A DNA stretch of 40,536 nucleotides from contig NZ_AJTN02000233.1 in assembly GCF_000305495.1 (NCBI RefSeq), positions 1-40,536 of the forward strand. Direction: 5' to 3'. Position numbers and translations under genes: made by a program. Origin of the DNA: Peribacillus psychrosaccharolyticus ATCC 23296 (GTDB taxonomy: Bacteria; Bacillota; Bacilli; Bacillales; DSM-1321). This document shows positions 18,857 through 27,019 of this stretch, in pieces (the first letter of the stretch is position 1; each line of letters opens with the position of its first letter). Below the pieces are notes generated by a model. The model searched no databases and had not been told where the DNA came from. It was given only the letters and a program-made list of their open reading frames with translations.

Positions 18857-19595
18857 TTATTCAAAATTGGCCCCAGTTTTGGCCCCAATTAGACTTTCAG
18901 AGAATAACTGAACGGATTCTTCTTCTAAATCTAAAAATGTATGACCGTATATGTCAAGAATCATTTGTGGTGTATTTCCTAGCCGTTCCGCGACGACCTT
19001 TAAACTTGCCCCACGTTTACCTTGGCTAAGGAGAAGTGTAGCGTGCGTATGCCTTAATCCATGTGGTGTAATAGGCTTTAAATTAGCTTTTTTTATTATA
19101 CGTCTTAGTGAATAAACGATACTGTTATCTGTGATTGGATTGCCTGTTTGATAAGAGATGAATATGAAGTCGTTATTATTGAAATGGTGTCCAAATTTTA
19201 GTCTTGTTTCCTTATACCATTTCTTATATGTTTTCAACTGTTGGATTAAGATATCGTCATTAGGATGGTACGGTAACTGTTTTTAGTTTTAGGTGATCGT
19301 ACGCCTTTATTGTCTCTAGTCCGTTCCACTGTAAGTGTTCTATTAGAGAAGTCAATATTGTTCCAATGAAGACCACATGCTTCTCCACGACGCAATCCGG
19401 TATAAGCCAAGAGTAAAAAAACAGTGTAATTAGTGATATTCTCATGCTCTTTTGCAGTTGATAATAACGTGTTCAACTCATGCGCTTCTAAAAAATTTTC
19501 ATTTTTACTGGTTCCTGTTGAAATAAGTTCTGTCTTTTCATCGCGAATCCCTAGCCTTTGTTTGAAAAAAATATCTACCCTAACGGTTCAGAGTG
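18857..19595 (-). pseudogene. Phage/ICE tyrosine integrase, 5'-truncated and frameshifted
   Basis: Catalytic domain of a tyrosine recombinase. Readable from about 19593 (VDIFFKQRLGIRDEKTELIS, then NFLEAHELNTLLSTAKEHE). It holds the first catalytic Arg in YTGLRRGEACGLHW, the Lys region SPKTKNSYRTI, then after a one-base deletion near 19258 the HxxR box HGLRHTHATLLLSQG and the nucleophile in ILDIYGHTF. It ends GAKTGANFE at 18857. The N-terminal arm-binding and core-binding domains are mostly gone: an in-frame stop lies just upstream and no start is evident. Located next to attL as expected for the integrase of this element. Non-functional as written. Confidence 0.88.
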
Positions 19596-19767
19596 TAGTT
19601 ATTATTTATACAAGTTTTGAAGACTATATAGGAGGTAGTTGTTCTCTATTAGGTTGTGAGCTGTCTTAAAAGAGTCTTTTTACCTTAAGGATATTTTGTT
19701 CATACCGATAAGTTGAATTATATTAACAAGACGGTCCTTTTGCCTTCTCTTCCACTAACGGGGCAGA

Positions 19768-20115
19768 TTAGCTCTCTTTTTGTTTACCTTGCTCCCTATG
19801 GTTTTCTCCGTAAAGCACATCTAAATGGTTTGTGTGTCTTAAGACCCATTCATGCATTGACATCAATAGTGGGATTAATCCTTTTCCATATTTGGTTATT
19901 GAATATTCAACTTTTGGAGGAACTTATGCGTATATCTTACGGTTTATTATATCGTGATATGCCAATTCTCTTAGTTGAGTAGTCAGCATTTTTTTCGTTA
20001 TATCTGGAATAAAGCGTTGCAGTTCACTAAAGCGTAGTGTCCCGTTATCAATAATATGAAAATGATTGAAGACATTCAAGAAGCGTACAGTTACAGTTGC
20101 GGAATGGGTAAAAAC
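19768..20115 (-). pseudogene. HxlR-family regulator remnant with in-frame stop
   Basis: On the minus strand the frame encodes a winged-helix HxlR signature: IDNGTLRFSELQRFIPDITK, KMLTTQLRELAYHDIINRKI, then TAA at 19924-19926 where the family has Glu (YA*VPPKVEYSITKYGKGL), followed by LLMSMHEWVLRHTNHL and stop at 19768. One base change (GAA to TAA) would explain the stop. The N-terminal end is unclear and lacks the usual start and cysteine. It lies head-to-head with the intact MarR gene. The plus-strand frame here is only its shadow. Confidence 0.75.
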
Positions 20116-20175
20116 AGCGAATCCATAATAAATAAATGAGTCAATAGAACATTTTTTATTGACTCATTTATTTAC

Positions 20176-20204
20176 TTGAAAATATATAGACATCTATGTA
20201 TAAT
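20176..20204 (+). promoter_or_regulatory. marR promoter with embedded operator copy 1
   Basis: TTGAAA (20176-20181), 17 bases, TATAAT (20199-20204). The spacer and -10 edge contain AATATATAGACATCTATGTA (20181-20200), a 20-base sequence with the dyad ATAGA-N2-TCTAT that recurs exactly in the next promoter. A bound MarR dimer there would block RNA polymerase. Confidence 0.82.
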
Positions 20205-20211
20205 GAAAAAC

Positions 20212-20634
20212 ATGATAAAATATGACACAGCATCAATGGTTGGAAAGATTAGAGACGGAGTAAACAATTTGATTTTGTCGGAGCTTAACAAACACGGGGT
20301 AGAGGGGATTGCCCCTTCCCACGGGGATATTTTAGTGTGCCTTTACAAAAAAAATGGCTTACCCGTGAAGGAACTGGCTGAAAAAATCCATCGCACTCAA
20401 CCGACAGTAACAGTATTAATTGATAAGCTACAGAAACTAGGGTTTGTAGAGAGAAAAAAGAGTAAGGAGGACAGCAGAATAACTTTAATCAATCTTACGG
20501 AAAAGGGAACCCAGCTTGAACCAATATTTCGTGAGATCTCAGAAAAAATAAACACGGTCATTTATGGCGGTTTAACGAACACCGAAAAAGAACAGTTGGA
20601 ACATTTGTTAGAAAAAATCCTAAAAAGATTTTAA
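20212..20634 (+). CDS. MarR-family transcriptional regulator
   Basis: 140 residues from the ATG at 20212 (MIKYDTASMVGKIRDGVNNL). Winged helix: LKKNGLPVKELAEK-type recognition region (GLPVKELAEKIHRTQPTVTV), then LIDKLQKLGFVERKK and the wing KEDSRITLINLTEKG with the conserved DxR. No ribosome site precedes this ATG, and the predicted transcription start from the TATAAT at 20199-20204 falls at about 20211, so the message may be leaderless; ATG at 20236 is an alternative. The ligand is unknown. It presumably represses itself and the downstream transporter operon through identical operators. Confidence 0.88.
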   Translation: MIKYDTASMVGKIRDGVNNLILSELNKHGVEGIAPSHGDILVCLYKKNGLPVKELAEKIHRTQPTVTVLIDKLQKLGFVERKKSKEDSRITLINLTEKGTQLEPIFREISEKINTVIYGGLTNTEKEQLEHLLEKILKRF

Positions 20635-20640
20635 ATTTTT

Positions 20641-20669
20641 TTGACTTAATATATAGACATCTATGTAAT
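20641..20669 (+). promoter_or_regulatory. Transporter-operon promoter with embedded operator copy 2
   Basis: TTGACT (20641-20646), 17 bases, TGTAAT (20664-20669). The spacer carries the same 20-base operator AATATATAGACATCTATGTA at 20648-20667, in the same position relative to the hexamers as in the marR promoter. It begins only six bases after the marR stop. Confidence 0.82.
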
Positions 20670-20725
20670 CGGTATTTTTATAAGGGAATAATAAAGTAAA
20701 CAAATGCTAAAAGAGGAGAGGTAAC

Positions 20726-21682
20726 ATGATTCGATTTGAACAAGTATCAAAAAAATATCCTAATGGGACCTTTGCCGTAAAGTCTTTAGATTTAGAGATA
20801 AAGAAAGGTGAATTTTTTATTTTAATCGGTCCCAGTGGCTCTGGAAAAACAACTACATTAAAAATGATCAATCGCCTCATTGATTTATCAAAAGGTTGGG
20901 TTTGGATTAATGGGAAGAAAATTAGCGACTATGATATCAATGAACTTCGTTGGAATATTGGATATGTTCTTCAACAAATTGCGCTTTTCCCACATATGAC
21001 AATTGCTGAAAACATTGCAGTTGTACCAGAATTAAAAAATTGGAGCAAAGAAAAAGTTGCTGCTCGTGTGGATGAATTGCTTAAAATGGTAGGTCTTGAT
21101 CCAAAAGAATATCGAAATCGAAAACCTAGTGAACTTTCAGGCGGACAACAGCAACGAGTAGGTGTAATAAGAGCTTTAGCAGCCGACCCAGAAATCATCT
21201 TGATGGACGAACCGTTTAGTGCACTTGATCCATTTAGCCGGGAAAAATTCCAGGCTGATATGCTTGAAATTCAACGAAAACTTAAAAAGACAATAGTTTT
21301 TGTCACACATGATATGCAAGAAGCTTTAAAGCTTGGGGACCGTATTTGTCTGATGAAAGATGGTGAAATTGTTCAGGTTGGAACTCCACATGAATTCTTA
21401 ACTAATCCTGTGAATGATTTTGTGCGTGAATTTGTTGGCAGCCGAAAATTATCGATTAATTTGAATGAACTTATTACACCTGTTCCAGTAGGAGAAGGAT
21501 TTTTACCTGATACTAAAACCATTTCCTTATCAACTCCAGTAGATGAGGTATTAGAACACCTAGCATCGTTTGAACAAATTACAGTAGAAGAAAATGGAAA
21601 AGCAATCGGGAATATCAGCCGACAAAATGCAATGAAGGTAATGTCACGATATTTGAGAGAGGGGGGGCAAATTCATGAGTAA
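20726..21682 (+). CDS. OpuC/EgtU-type ABC transporter ATP-binding protein
   Basis: 318 residues. Walker A GPSGSGKTT (about 37-45), Q-loop VLQQIALFPHMTIAENI, signature LSGGQQQRVGVIRALA, Walker B IILMDEPFSALDP and H-loop VFVTHDMQEAL are all intact. The C-terminal ~70 residues are a shortened CBS-like region (SLSTPVDEVLEHLASFEQITVEENGKAIGNISR), one CBS copy rather than the pair found in OpuCA/OpuAA. It energises import of quaternary-amine-like solutes. Strong ribosome site AGAGGAGAGG. It overlaps the permease gene by 8 bases, so the two are coupled. The family clearly fits osmoprotectant importers; ergothioneine (EgtU) is an alternative substrate. Confidence 0.92.
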   Translation: MIRFEQVSKKYPNGTFAVKSLDLEIKKGEFFILIGPSGSGKTTTLKMINRLIDLSKGWVWINGKKISDYDINELRWNIGYVLQQIALFPHMTIAENIAVVPELKNWSKEKVAARVDELLKMVGLDPKEYRNRKPSELSGGQQQRVGVIRALAADPEIILMDEPFSALDPFSREKFQADMLEIQRKLKKTIVFVTHDMQEALKLGDRICLMKDGEIVQVGTPHEFLTNPVNDFVREFVGSRKLSINLNELITPVPVGEGFLPDTKTISLSTPVDEVLEHLASFEQITVEENGKAIGNISRQNAMKVMSRYLREGGQIHE

Positions 21683-23210
21683 TTTGATAAGTGTCTTGTC
21701 AGATAGGAAATCTCAGCTTTTGAACGCTCTTTTGCAGCATATAGAATTATCGTTAATCGCTCTTTTTTTCTCATTGATTATTGCGATACCACTAGGTATT
21801 TATTTAACACGAAAACAAAGAATTGCGGAATATATCATTGGCATTACTGGAGTGCTGCAAACCATTCCTTCTTTAGCTTTGTTAGGTCTTTTGATCCCGC
21901 TTTTTGGAATAGGGACCGTCCCTGCTATTATTGCGTTGGTCGCTTATGCACTGCTTCCTTTGTTACGCAATACCTACACAGGTATAAAAGAAATAGACCC
22001 GTCTTTATTGGAAGCTGCGAGTGCAATGGGAATGAACGGGAGAAAAAGACTGCTTAAAGTCGAGCTTCCAATAGCAATGCCTGTCATCATGGCTGGTGTT
22101 CGAACCGCTACTATTCTCATTATCGGTACTGCAACAATTGCAGCACTGATTGGAGCAGGTGGATTAGGCGATATCATTTTGCTAGGGATTGACCGGAATG
22201 ATTATTCTCTTTTAATCTTGGGAGCTGTGCCATCAGCACTTTTAGCTATTATATTTGATCTTTTGCTTCGAAAACTTGAAGGAATTTCTTTCAAAAAAAT
22301 GATAGTTGCCTCTGGTGCCTTTGCATTGATTACCATCCTAATCATTGGTTCGATTGTTGGTCCGGCGCTTTTTCACAAAGAGCAAAAGTCGATTATTATA
22401 TCTGGTAAGTTCGGTACAGAGCCGGAAATTCTAGACTATATGTATAAATTGCTTTTAGAAGAAAATATAGACTTAAAAGTAGAGTTAAAGCTAGGTTTAG
22501 GTCCTACATCATTTGTTTTCAATGCATTAAAATCGGAGGAAATTGATATTTACCCTGAATTTTCAGGAACTGTCATTTCTGATTTATTGAAAGAAGACTT
22601 AGTAAGTACAATCAGAGAAGATGTATTCAAACAAGCAAAAGAAGGGATGGCTAGGGAATTCAATATGGTTTTGCTAGACCCAATGGAATACAACAATACC
22701 TATGCATTAGCCGTACCGAAAGATTTTGCAGAAAAATATCAGTTGAAAAAGATTTCTGACCTCGTGAAGGTTCAGCAATATGTAAAAGCTGGATTTGACC
22801 CTGAGTTTGCCGACAGAATAGATGGGTATCCAGGCTTGTCAAAAGAATATGGTTTGCATTTTGATTCCATTGCAACGATAGACCCATCCGTTAGGTTTCA
22901 AGCCATAAATACAGGTAAGCTAAATCTTGTTGTAGTTTATTCAACAGAAGGTGAAATTGAAAAAAATCATCTGGTTGTCCTAGAAGATGACAAAAATTTC
23001 TTCCCGCCATACCAAGCTTCACCATTATTAAGAGGGGAAACGATTAATCAATACCCGGAAATCGTACCAGCATTAAATAAACTTGCCGGTAAGATCACAG
23101 ATGATGAAATGCGGAGAATGAACTATGAAGTTAGCGTTGAAGGAAAAAGCGCAGAATCGGTCGCAAGAGACTTCTTAATGAAGTCAGGTCTTCTGAAAGA
23201 AAATAAATAA
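21675..23210 (+). CDS. Fused permease and substrate-binding protein of OpuC/EgtU-type ABC importer
   Basis: 511 residues. Residues ~1-215 form a BPD-type permease with about six membrane helices and the EAA-like loop IDPSLLEAASAMGMNGRKRLLKVELP. Residues ~235-511 are an OpuAC-type solute-binding domain (IIISGKFGTEPEILDYMYKL, GLGPTSFVFNAL, IDIYPEFSGT, VVYSTEGEIEKNHLVVLEDD). Permease-binding-protein fusions of this layout occur in the EgtUBC ergothioneine importer and in some choline/betaine systems. I cannot read the ligand from the pocket residues with confidence. Ribosome site GGGGGGG six bases before ATG; overlaps the ATPase gene. Second gene of the MarR-controlled operon. Confidence 0.9.
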   Translation: MSNLISVLSDRKSQLLNALLQHIELSLIALFFSLIIAIPLGIYLTRKQRIAEYIIGITGVLQTIPSLALLGLLIPLFGIGTVPAIIALVAYALLPLLRNTYTGIKEIDPSLLEAASAMGMNGRKRLLKVELPIAMPVIMAGVRTATILIIGTATIAALIGAGGLGDIILLGIDRNDYSLLILGAVPSALLAIIFDLLLRKLEGISFKKMIVASGAFALITILIIGSIVGPALFHKEQKSIIISGKFGTEPEILDYMYKLLLEENIDLKVELKLGLGPTSFVFNALKSEEIDIYPEFSGTVISDLLKEDLVSTIREDVFKQAKEGMAREFNMVLLDPMEYNNTYALAVPKDFAEKYQLKKISDLVKVQQYVKAGFDPEFADRIDGYPGLSKEYGLHFDSIATIDPSVRFQAINTGKLNLVVVYSTEGEIEKNHLVVLEDDKNFFPPYQASPLLRGETINQYPEIVPALNKLAGKITDDEMRRMNYEVSVEGKSAESVARDFLMKSGLLKENK

Positions 23211-23232
23211 TTCATAAGGGAGAAATTCGAAA

Positions 23233-24201
23233 ATGAAAGCAGTTGTATTGGAAAAACCCTGTAGAGCAGATGAATTAGTTGTACAAGAAGTACCCATTCC
23301 AACAGTGAAACCGGGGTGGATACTGATAAAAGTTAAAGCGTTTGGAATCAACCGGTCAGAGATTTTTACGAGACAAGGGGATTCACCATCAGTAAAACTC
23401 CCCCGAATCATTGGAATCGAATGCGTAGGAGAAATTGAAGATCCATCAGATAGTTCTTTTCAAAAAGGTCAACGGGTCGTATCCCTGATGGGTGGACTTG
23501 GGCGTGAGTTTGATGGGAGTTATGCGGAATATGCGCTTATTCCAACCTCACAGGCTTATCCGATTGACAATGATATGGACTGGGTGGAATTAGCAGCCAT
23601 CCCTGAAATGTATTACACAGCCTATGCCTCCCTTTTTGATGCGCTTCAGCTTAAAAAGGGAGAAACTCTGCTGATCCGTGGAGGAAGCAGCTCTGTTGGA
23701 CTAGCAGCATTGCAACTTGCTAAAAGTGTCGGTGCTACTGTGATTTCCACTACACGCAACACAAACAAAATGGAATTTTTAAAGGAATATGGTGCTGATT
23801 TTGTGTTACTTGATGATGAAAGTTTTTCAGAACAACTTTTCTCCTTTTTTCCAAATGGCGTAAATAAGGTACTAGAATTGGTGGGTACAACCACATTGAA
23901 ACATTCGCTGAAATTACTTTCTGAACACGGAATCTTATGCATGACCGGTATTTTAGGCGGAGAGTGGTTGTTGGAAAACTTTGAGCCTATGATGGATATT
24001 CCTTCTGGTACGTATTTTACACAGTTTGACAGTGGAGCAAATTTTAAAGAGAAATTGCTTATAGAACTGTTCGACCATATTGAACAACATAAAATTAACG
24101 TTCCAATTGCAAAAGTTTTCCCACTCGATGAAATCGATAAGGCACATCTCTTGATGGAAAGCAATGTGGCTAACGGAAAAATTGTTGTTGTTAATTCTTG
24201 A
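23233..24201 (+). CDS. Zinc-independent MDR-family oxidoreductase (quinone oxidoreductase-like)
   Basis: 322 residues, medium-chain dehydrogenase/reductase. The GroES-like N-terminal domain (MKAVVLEKPCRADELVVQEV... FGINRSEIFTRQGDSP... IGIECVGEI) lacks the cysteine and histidine zinc ligands of true alcohol dehydrogenases. The NADPH-binding Rossmann motif is LIRGGSSSVGLAALQLAKSVGA, with the SxxR-like STTRNTNK loop that suits NADPH. Third gene of the operon, 22 bases after the transporter, ribosome site AAGGGAGA. It may reduce an electrophilic or quinone compound connected to the transporter's substrate, but this is inference. A terminator follows. Confidence 0.88.
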   Translation: MKAVVLEKPCRADELVVQEVPIPTVKPGWILIKVKAFGINRSEIFTRQGDSPSVKLPRIIGIECVGEIEDPSDSSFQKGQRVVSLMGGLGREFDGSYAEYALIPTSQAYPIDNDMDWVELAAIPEMYYTAYASLFDALQLKKGETLLIRGGSSSVGLAALQLAKSVGATVISTTRNTNKMEFLKEYGADFVLLDDESFSEQLFSFFPNGVNKVLELVGTTTLKHSLKLLSEHGILCMTGILGGEWLLENFEPMMDIPSGTYFTQFDSGANFKEKLLIELFDHIEQHKINVPIAKVFPLDEIDKAHLLMESNVANGKIVVVNS

Positions 24202-24233
24202 TAATACTGTGTTTGAGTTAAGTACAGGAATCG

Positions 24234-24272
24234 AAACCGACCTATCCATAAAGTAAGGAAGGGCGGTTTTTA
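24234..24272 (+). terminator. Terminator of the MarR-controlled operon
   Basis: AAACCGACC (24234-24242) pairs with GGGCGGTTT (24261-24269) with one mismatch; two more T follow. Confidence 0.65.
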
Positions 24273-24310
24273 GATAACTAGTATTGTGAAGTAAAAGGAG
24301 GGTTTATACC

Positions 24311-24472
24311 ATGCATCAGACATTTCAGGCGAGCATAGAAAGAGCAAAAAAGACATTGGAAGATGCCGAATATGTTCTATTAGGCGGTGGAGCAGGTTTA
24401 TCCGCTGCTGCGGGTATAACACATATAGCGGGAAAAGATTTACAGCCATCTGGTATCTGGTCCATGATTTAA
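24311..24472 (+). pseudogene. SIR2-family NAD-dependent deacylase, N-terminal fragment
   Basis: 53-codon frame with an excellent ribosome site (AAAGGAGGG) starting MHQTFQASIERAKKTLEDAE and carrying the NAD-binding signature YVLLGGGAGLSAAAGIT of the Firmicute Sir2 subgroup. After about residue 37 the sequence leaves the family (HIAGKDLQPSGIWSMI) and stops. A complete enzyme would be some 250-300 residues, so this is a deletion or recombination junction that kept only the 5' end. A short peptide could still be translated. Confidence 0.75.
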
Positions 24473-24497
24473 AATTCTTGTTCTGGTAGGTGAGTAG

Positions 24498-25029
24498 ATG
24501 AAAACGTGGTTAGCAAAGCACCGTGCCAAGTCGGAACTGATGAAGGCTTTTCGAAATGGTGAAATAAGAATCCTATTCATACGGTCAGTCCAATTCCGGA
24601 CTTGTCTATCCAAAAATTCAAAATGTATCTTTTGACTATAAGAAAAAAACGCTCACGTATGTTTTTATCCTTCCCACCGGAATGGATCCAAAGGAAATCA
24701 AGAAAAAGGAATACTGCTTCAAACAGGTATTTGGGGAACGAATCGAGGTAAAGGGAGACGCCAAGACATTCATTCTTACGGTCTTTACTGCTCCTATTCC
24801 TACTCTCATCCGTTATACGGTCGAACGCTTCAAAGAACAGGCGGACTTGGCGAAACTGCCGATTGTATGCGGAGTGGATATGAATGGGCTGAACATGGTT
24901 TATGACATGGTGGATCATCCTCACTTATTGATAGCTGGGGAAACGGGATCGGGAAAGTCAACCCAGTTGCGCTCCATTCTCACGTCGCTCATTACAACGG
25001 TAGACCCTGACTGTCACTTTAGGAGATAA
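24498..25029 (+). pseudogene. FtsK/SpoIIIE-type coupling ATPase of a conjugative element, broken fragment
   Basis: It begins MKTWLAKHRAKSELMKAFRNGE at 24498, typical of ICE-encoded FtsK-domain proteins. A frame break near 24555-24575 separates this from the continuation SGLVYPKIQNVSFDYKKKTL, then GMDPKEIKKKEYCFKQVFGE, then LPIVCGVDMNGL and the Walker A HPHLLIAGETGSGKSTQLRS. The frame ends at 25029, directly after VDPDCHF, before Walker B and the rest of the motor. So the ATPase core is truncated and the protein cannot function. Its intact relatives pump DNA in Tn916/ICEBs1-like elements. Confidence 0.8.
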
Positions 25030-25068
25030 TTTGCACTTATTTTAAGTGCTATTTTGCACATGCAACTT

Positions 25069-25110
25069 TAAAACCCAGCTACCTTCATAAAAGAAGATTA
25101 GCTGGGTTTC
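25069..25110. terminator. Bidirectional terminator between FtsK relic and recombinase relic
   Basis: AAACCCAGCTA (25070-25080) pairs with TAGCTGGGTTT (25098-25108), 11 bp, with A- and T-rich flanks on both sides. Confidence 0.8.
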
Positions 25111-25117
25111 TTCATTT

Positions 25118-25455
25118 TTATTGTTTTTCTAAATAACGATAAATCGTTGTTCGAGATACGCCCCATTTTTCAGCGACGTCTTTAATTGGTGTACCATTTT
25201 CAATTAGTGACTTCATCATTTCAATATCTTTCGGTTTTTCAGGACGTCCACCAAGGCGCCCACATGATTTAGCTGCAGCTCGTCCTGCAGCCGAACGTTC
25301 CTCAATTAAATTCCGCAAATGCCGCAAATAGATGAAACATCAATTGGCCTGTAGCAATACTCGTTCCAATTGTTGTAGGCGTGCTACACCATCTAAACCG
25401 AAATTGATAACATCAATCCCGCGTACAAGGCAACTATAAAATTTACTGCGAATAC
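25118..25455 (-). pseudogene. Serine recombinase (resolvase/invertase) C-terminal remnant
   Basis: The clean 3' part encodes NLIEERSAAGRAAAKSCGRL, GGRPEKPKD and the Hin-type HTH IKDVAEKWGVSRTTIYRYLEKQ. Upstream the family's RGIDVINFGLDG and TGQLMFHLFAAFAEF can be read only in pieces in different frames with a stop, and a few residues are lost between AEF and NLIEERS. The catalytic serine domain (first ~90 residues) is absent. It is a relic of a Tn3-type resolvase or invertase. Confidence 0.82.
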
Positions 25456-25460
25456 CAGTC

Positions 25461-26471
25461 CTAAATAGGGTTTTGTTTTTTAAAACTAAAAATAATCATT
25501 GTCAAAAATACGAAGGAAATTATTATTAACAATATGGTTTGAAAAGATGGAATGAACTGTATGTGCAACGGAGCAATAACATCTTTATTTAATAACCATT
25601 CTACCCAAGGAGAGGCTCCTTCGGAACTTACTGTTAGATCAATTTCATGAGGAGGCATTAGCGTTCCCAAAACACCTGTAAAATAGAAAACAATCATCAG
25701 TAAAATACTTTCACCAATTAGCCAAGGACGTGGATTGAAAGACGAAAGTTTCATTGTTTTTTTTACAAGAAACCCGTTAACAAATGCAAAAGCGACAACA
25801 GGTATGATACTAATATGTTTGAGAAGCAGCATCTGCCCGTAAGGCAAAACCCAAGACTTCATATAATTGTTTGGTTCCACAAAAGAAAACATTATAATAA
25901 ACCCACTTATTAAAACTATGACTATGCAGACAAGAGCAAATGGTGTAAACCAGCGTAAAAACTTTAACCAATTGGACTGATTCCTTGCGAACCAAGAAAC
26001 ATGGATAAGTATGCCTGTCCATAATGAGACAATTAAAAAATGTGTCGTGTGAGAGAACAAACCCGACCAAAAAGACAACGATGCACTATGGCTAGCATAA
26101 CCTACTCCAAGGAACATAAGGAATAACAAAAATGCCTGTAAATATTTCGACCCTTGTACATAGATGGTCATCCATAATAACGTCGCCATAAAACCTATGA
26201 AAGTCCAGGCTTTTCCTACCTGAAATTCAGTAAATGCGGACAAGATTGCTTGTTGTAACCCAACACCTTCCTTAAAAAAGAAGATAACTTGCACGATGGG
26301 TCCTAATGTAAAGAAAATAATACCAAGAGTTGAAAGAAGCAAAATAGGTTTTGGTATACTAATCTTTGGCTTATTTTCTTCGGGTACAAATTGTAGCGCA
26401 ACATGCCCCGCAAGAATTGAGAACAAAATATAGTTTCCAAATTCAGAAAAAGGAATAAGTATATTTATCAT
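25461..26471 (-). CDS. copD: CopD-family copper transport membrane protein
   Basis: 336 residues with about eight to nine membrane helices, matching the membrane half of B. subtilis YcnJ (CopD domain). Conserved regions: a His-containing helix (SHTTHFLIVSLWTGILIHVSW), FTPFALVCIVIVLISG and FTGVLGTLMPPHE. Its start overlaps the copC stop by four bases (ATGA), so both are co-translated. CopD-type proteins move copper across the membrane, usually with CopC as extracytoplasmic donor. In B. subtilis the two halves are one polypeptide; here they are separate. It ends about 130 bases from the recombinase relic. Confidence 0.88.
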   Translation of the reverse strand: MINILIPFSEFGNYILFSILAGHVALQFVPEENKPKISIPKPILLLSTLGIIFFTLGPIVQVIFFFKEGVGLQQAILSAFTEFQVGKAWTFIGFMATLLWMTIYVQGSKYLQAFLLFLMFLGVGYASHSASLSFWSGLFSHTTHFLIVSLWTGILIHVSWFARNQSNWLKFLRWFTPFALVCIVIVLISGFIIMFSFVEPNNYMKSWVLPYGQMLLLKHISIIPVVAFAFVNGFLVKKTMKLSSFNPRPWLIGESILLMIVFYFTGVLGTLMPPHEIDLTVSSEGASPWVEWLLNKDVIAPLHIQFIPSFQTILLIIISFVFLTMIIFSFKKQNPI

Positions 26472-27010
26472 TTACGCATTTTCCTGAACAGCAAACCTAC
26501 ACCCAAGCCCAAAATAACCAAAAGAAGTACAGTGATGATTGTTGTTATTGTATTGGATGAGGTTTGATCTTCCTTTTGCACCTCTCCTTTATCCTGCTGT
26601 TCATTCTGTTGTTTGTTTTCTTCTGCTTTTGGTTGTGCTTTTTCTTTTTCTTCGTGTATGTGTTCCATTTGTACAGTGAATGAAACCTTGCCAGAAATGG
26701 GATGTCCATCCTCCCCCGATATAGTCCAGTCAATGATATAAGAACCATTTTCAAGTGGAGCAGAAAGTGTTCCAACCATTTCCTTGTCTTGTACCTGAAC
26801 TTGAGAAAGTGAAACCTCTTTACCATCTTTCGTTACCTTCATGGTGCTTAAATCCTCAATAGAACCTGCAAAATTTAGAATAATTTCATTAAGTTCCTCG
26901 GTAACAATTTGCCCTTCTTTAGGGTTGGATGAAGAAAGTTCAGTATGTGCATTTGCTATGGTAGGGACCGATATGAACATACATATCAACATAAAGAGTA
27001 GCTTTTTCAT
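26468..27010 (-). CDS. copC: CopC-domain copper-binding protein, membrane-anchored
   Basis: 180 residues: signal peptide (MKKLLFMLICMFISVPTIANA), then mature N-terminal His (HTELSSSNPKEGQ), a β-sandwich CopC domain ending SFTVQ, a charged linker of repeated Glu/Gln/Lys (about 120-150) and a C-terminal membrane helix (ITTIITVLLLVILGLGVGLLF) plus basic tail. The mature N-terminal His and the downstream Asp-His pair (SGEDGHPISG) are the Cu(II) site of the CopC family. It would hold copper on the outer membrane face and pass it to the overlapping copD product. Start ATG at 27010 with a weak GAAAGGAT site. Confidence 0.9.
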   Translation of the reverse strand: MKKLLFMLICMFISVPTIANAHTELSSSNPKEGQIVTEELNEIILNFAGSIEDLSTMKVTKDGKEVSLSQVQVQDKEMVGTLSAPLENGSYIIDWTISGEDGHPISGKVSFTVQMEHIHEEKEKAQPKAEENKQQNEQQDKGEVQKEDQTSSNTITTIITVLLLVILGLGVGLLFRKMRK

Positions 27011-27019
27011 TTTTATGAT

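Noticed and set aside
19713-19982. 89-codon plus-strand open frame that looks like a membrane protein
   Set aside because: It is the antisense of the HxlR pseudogene; no ribosome site and the minus-strand frame matches a known family.
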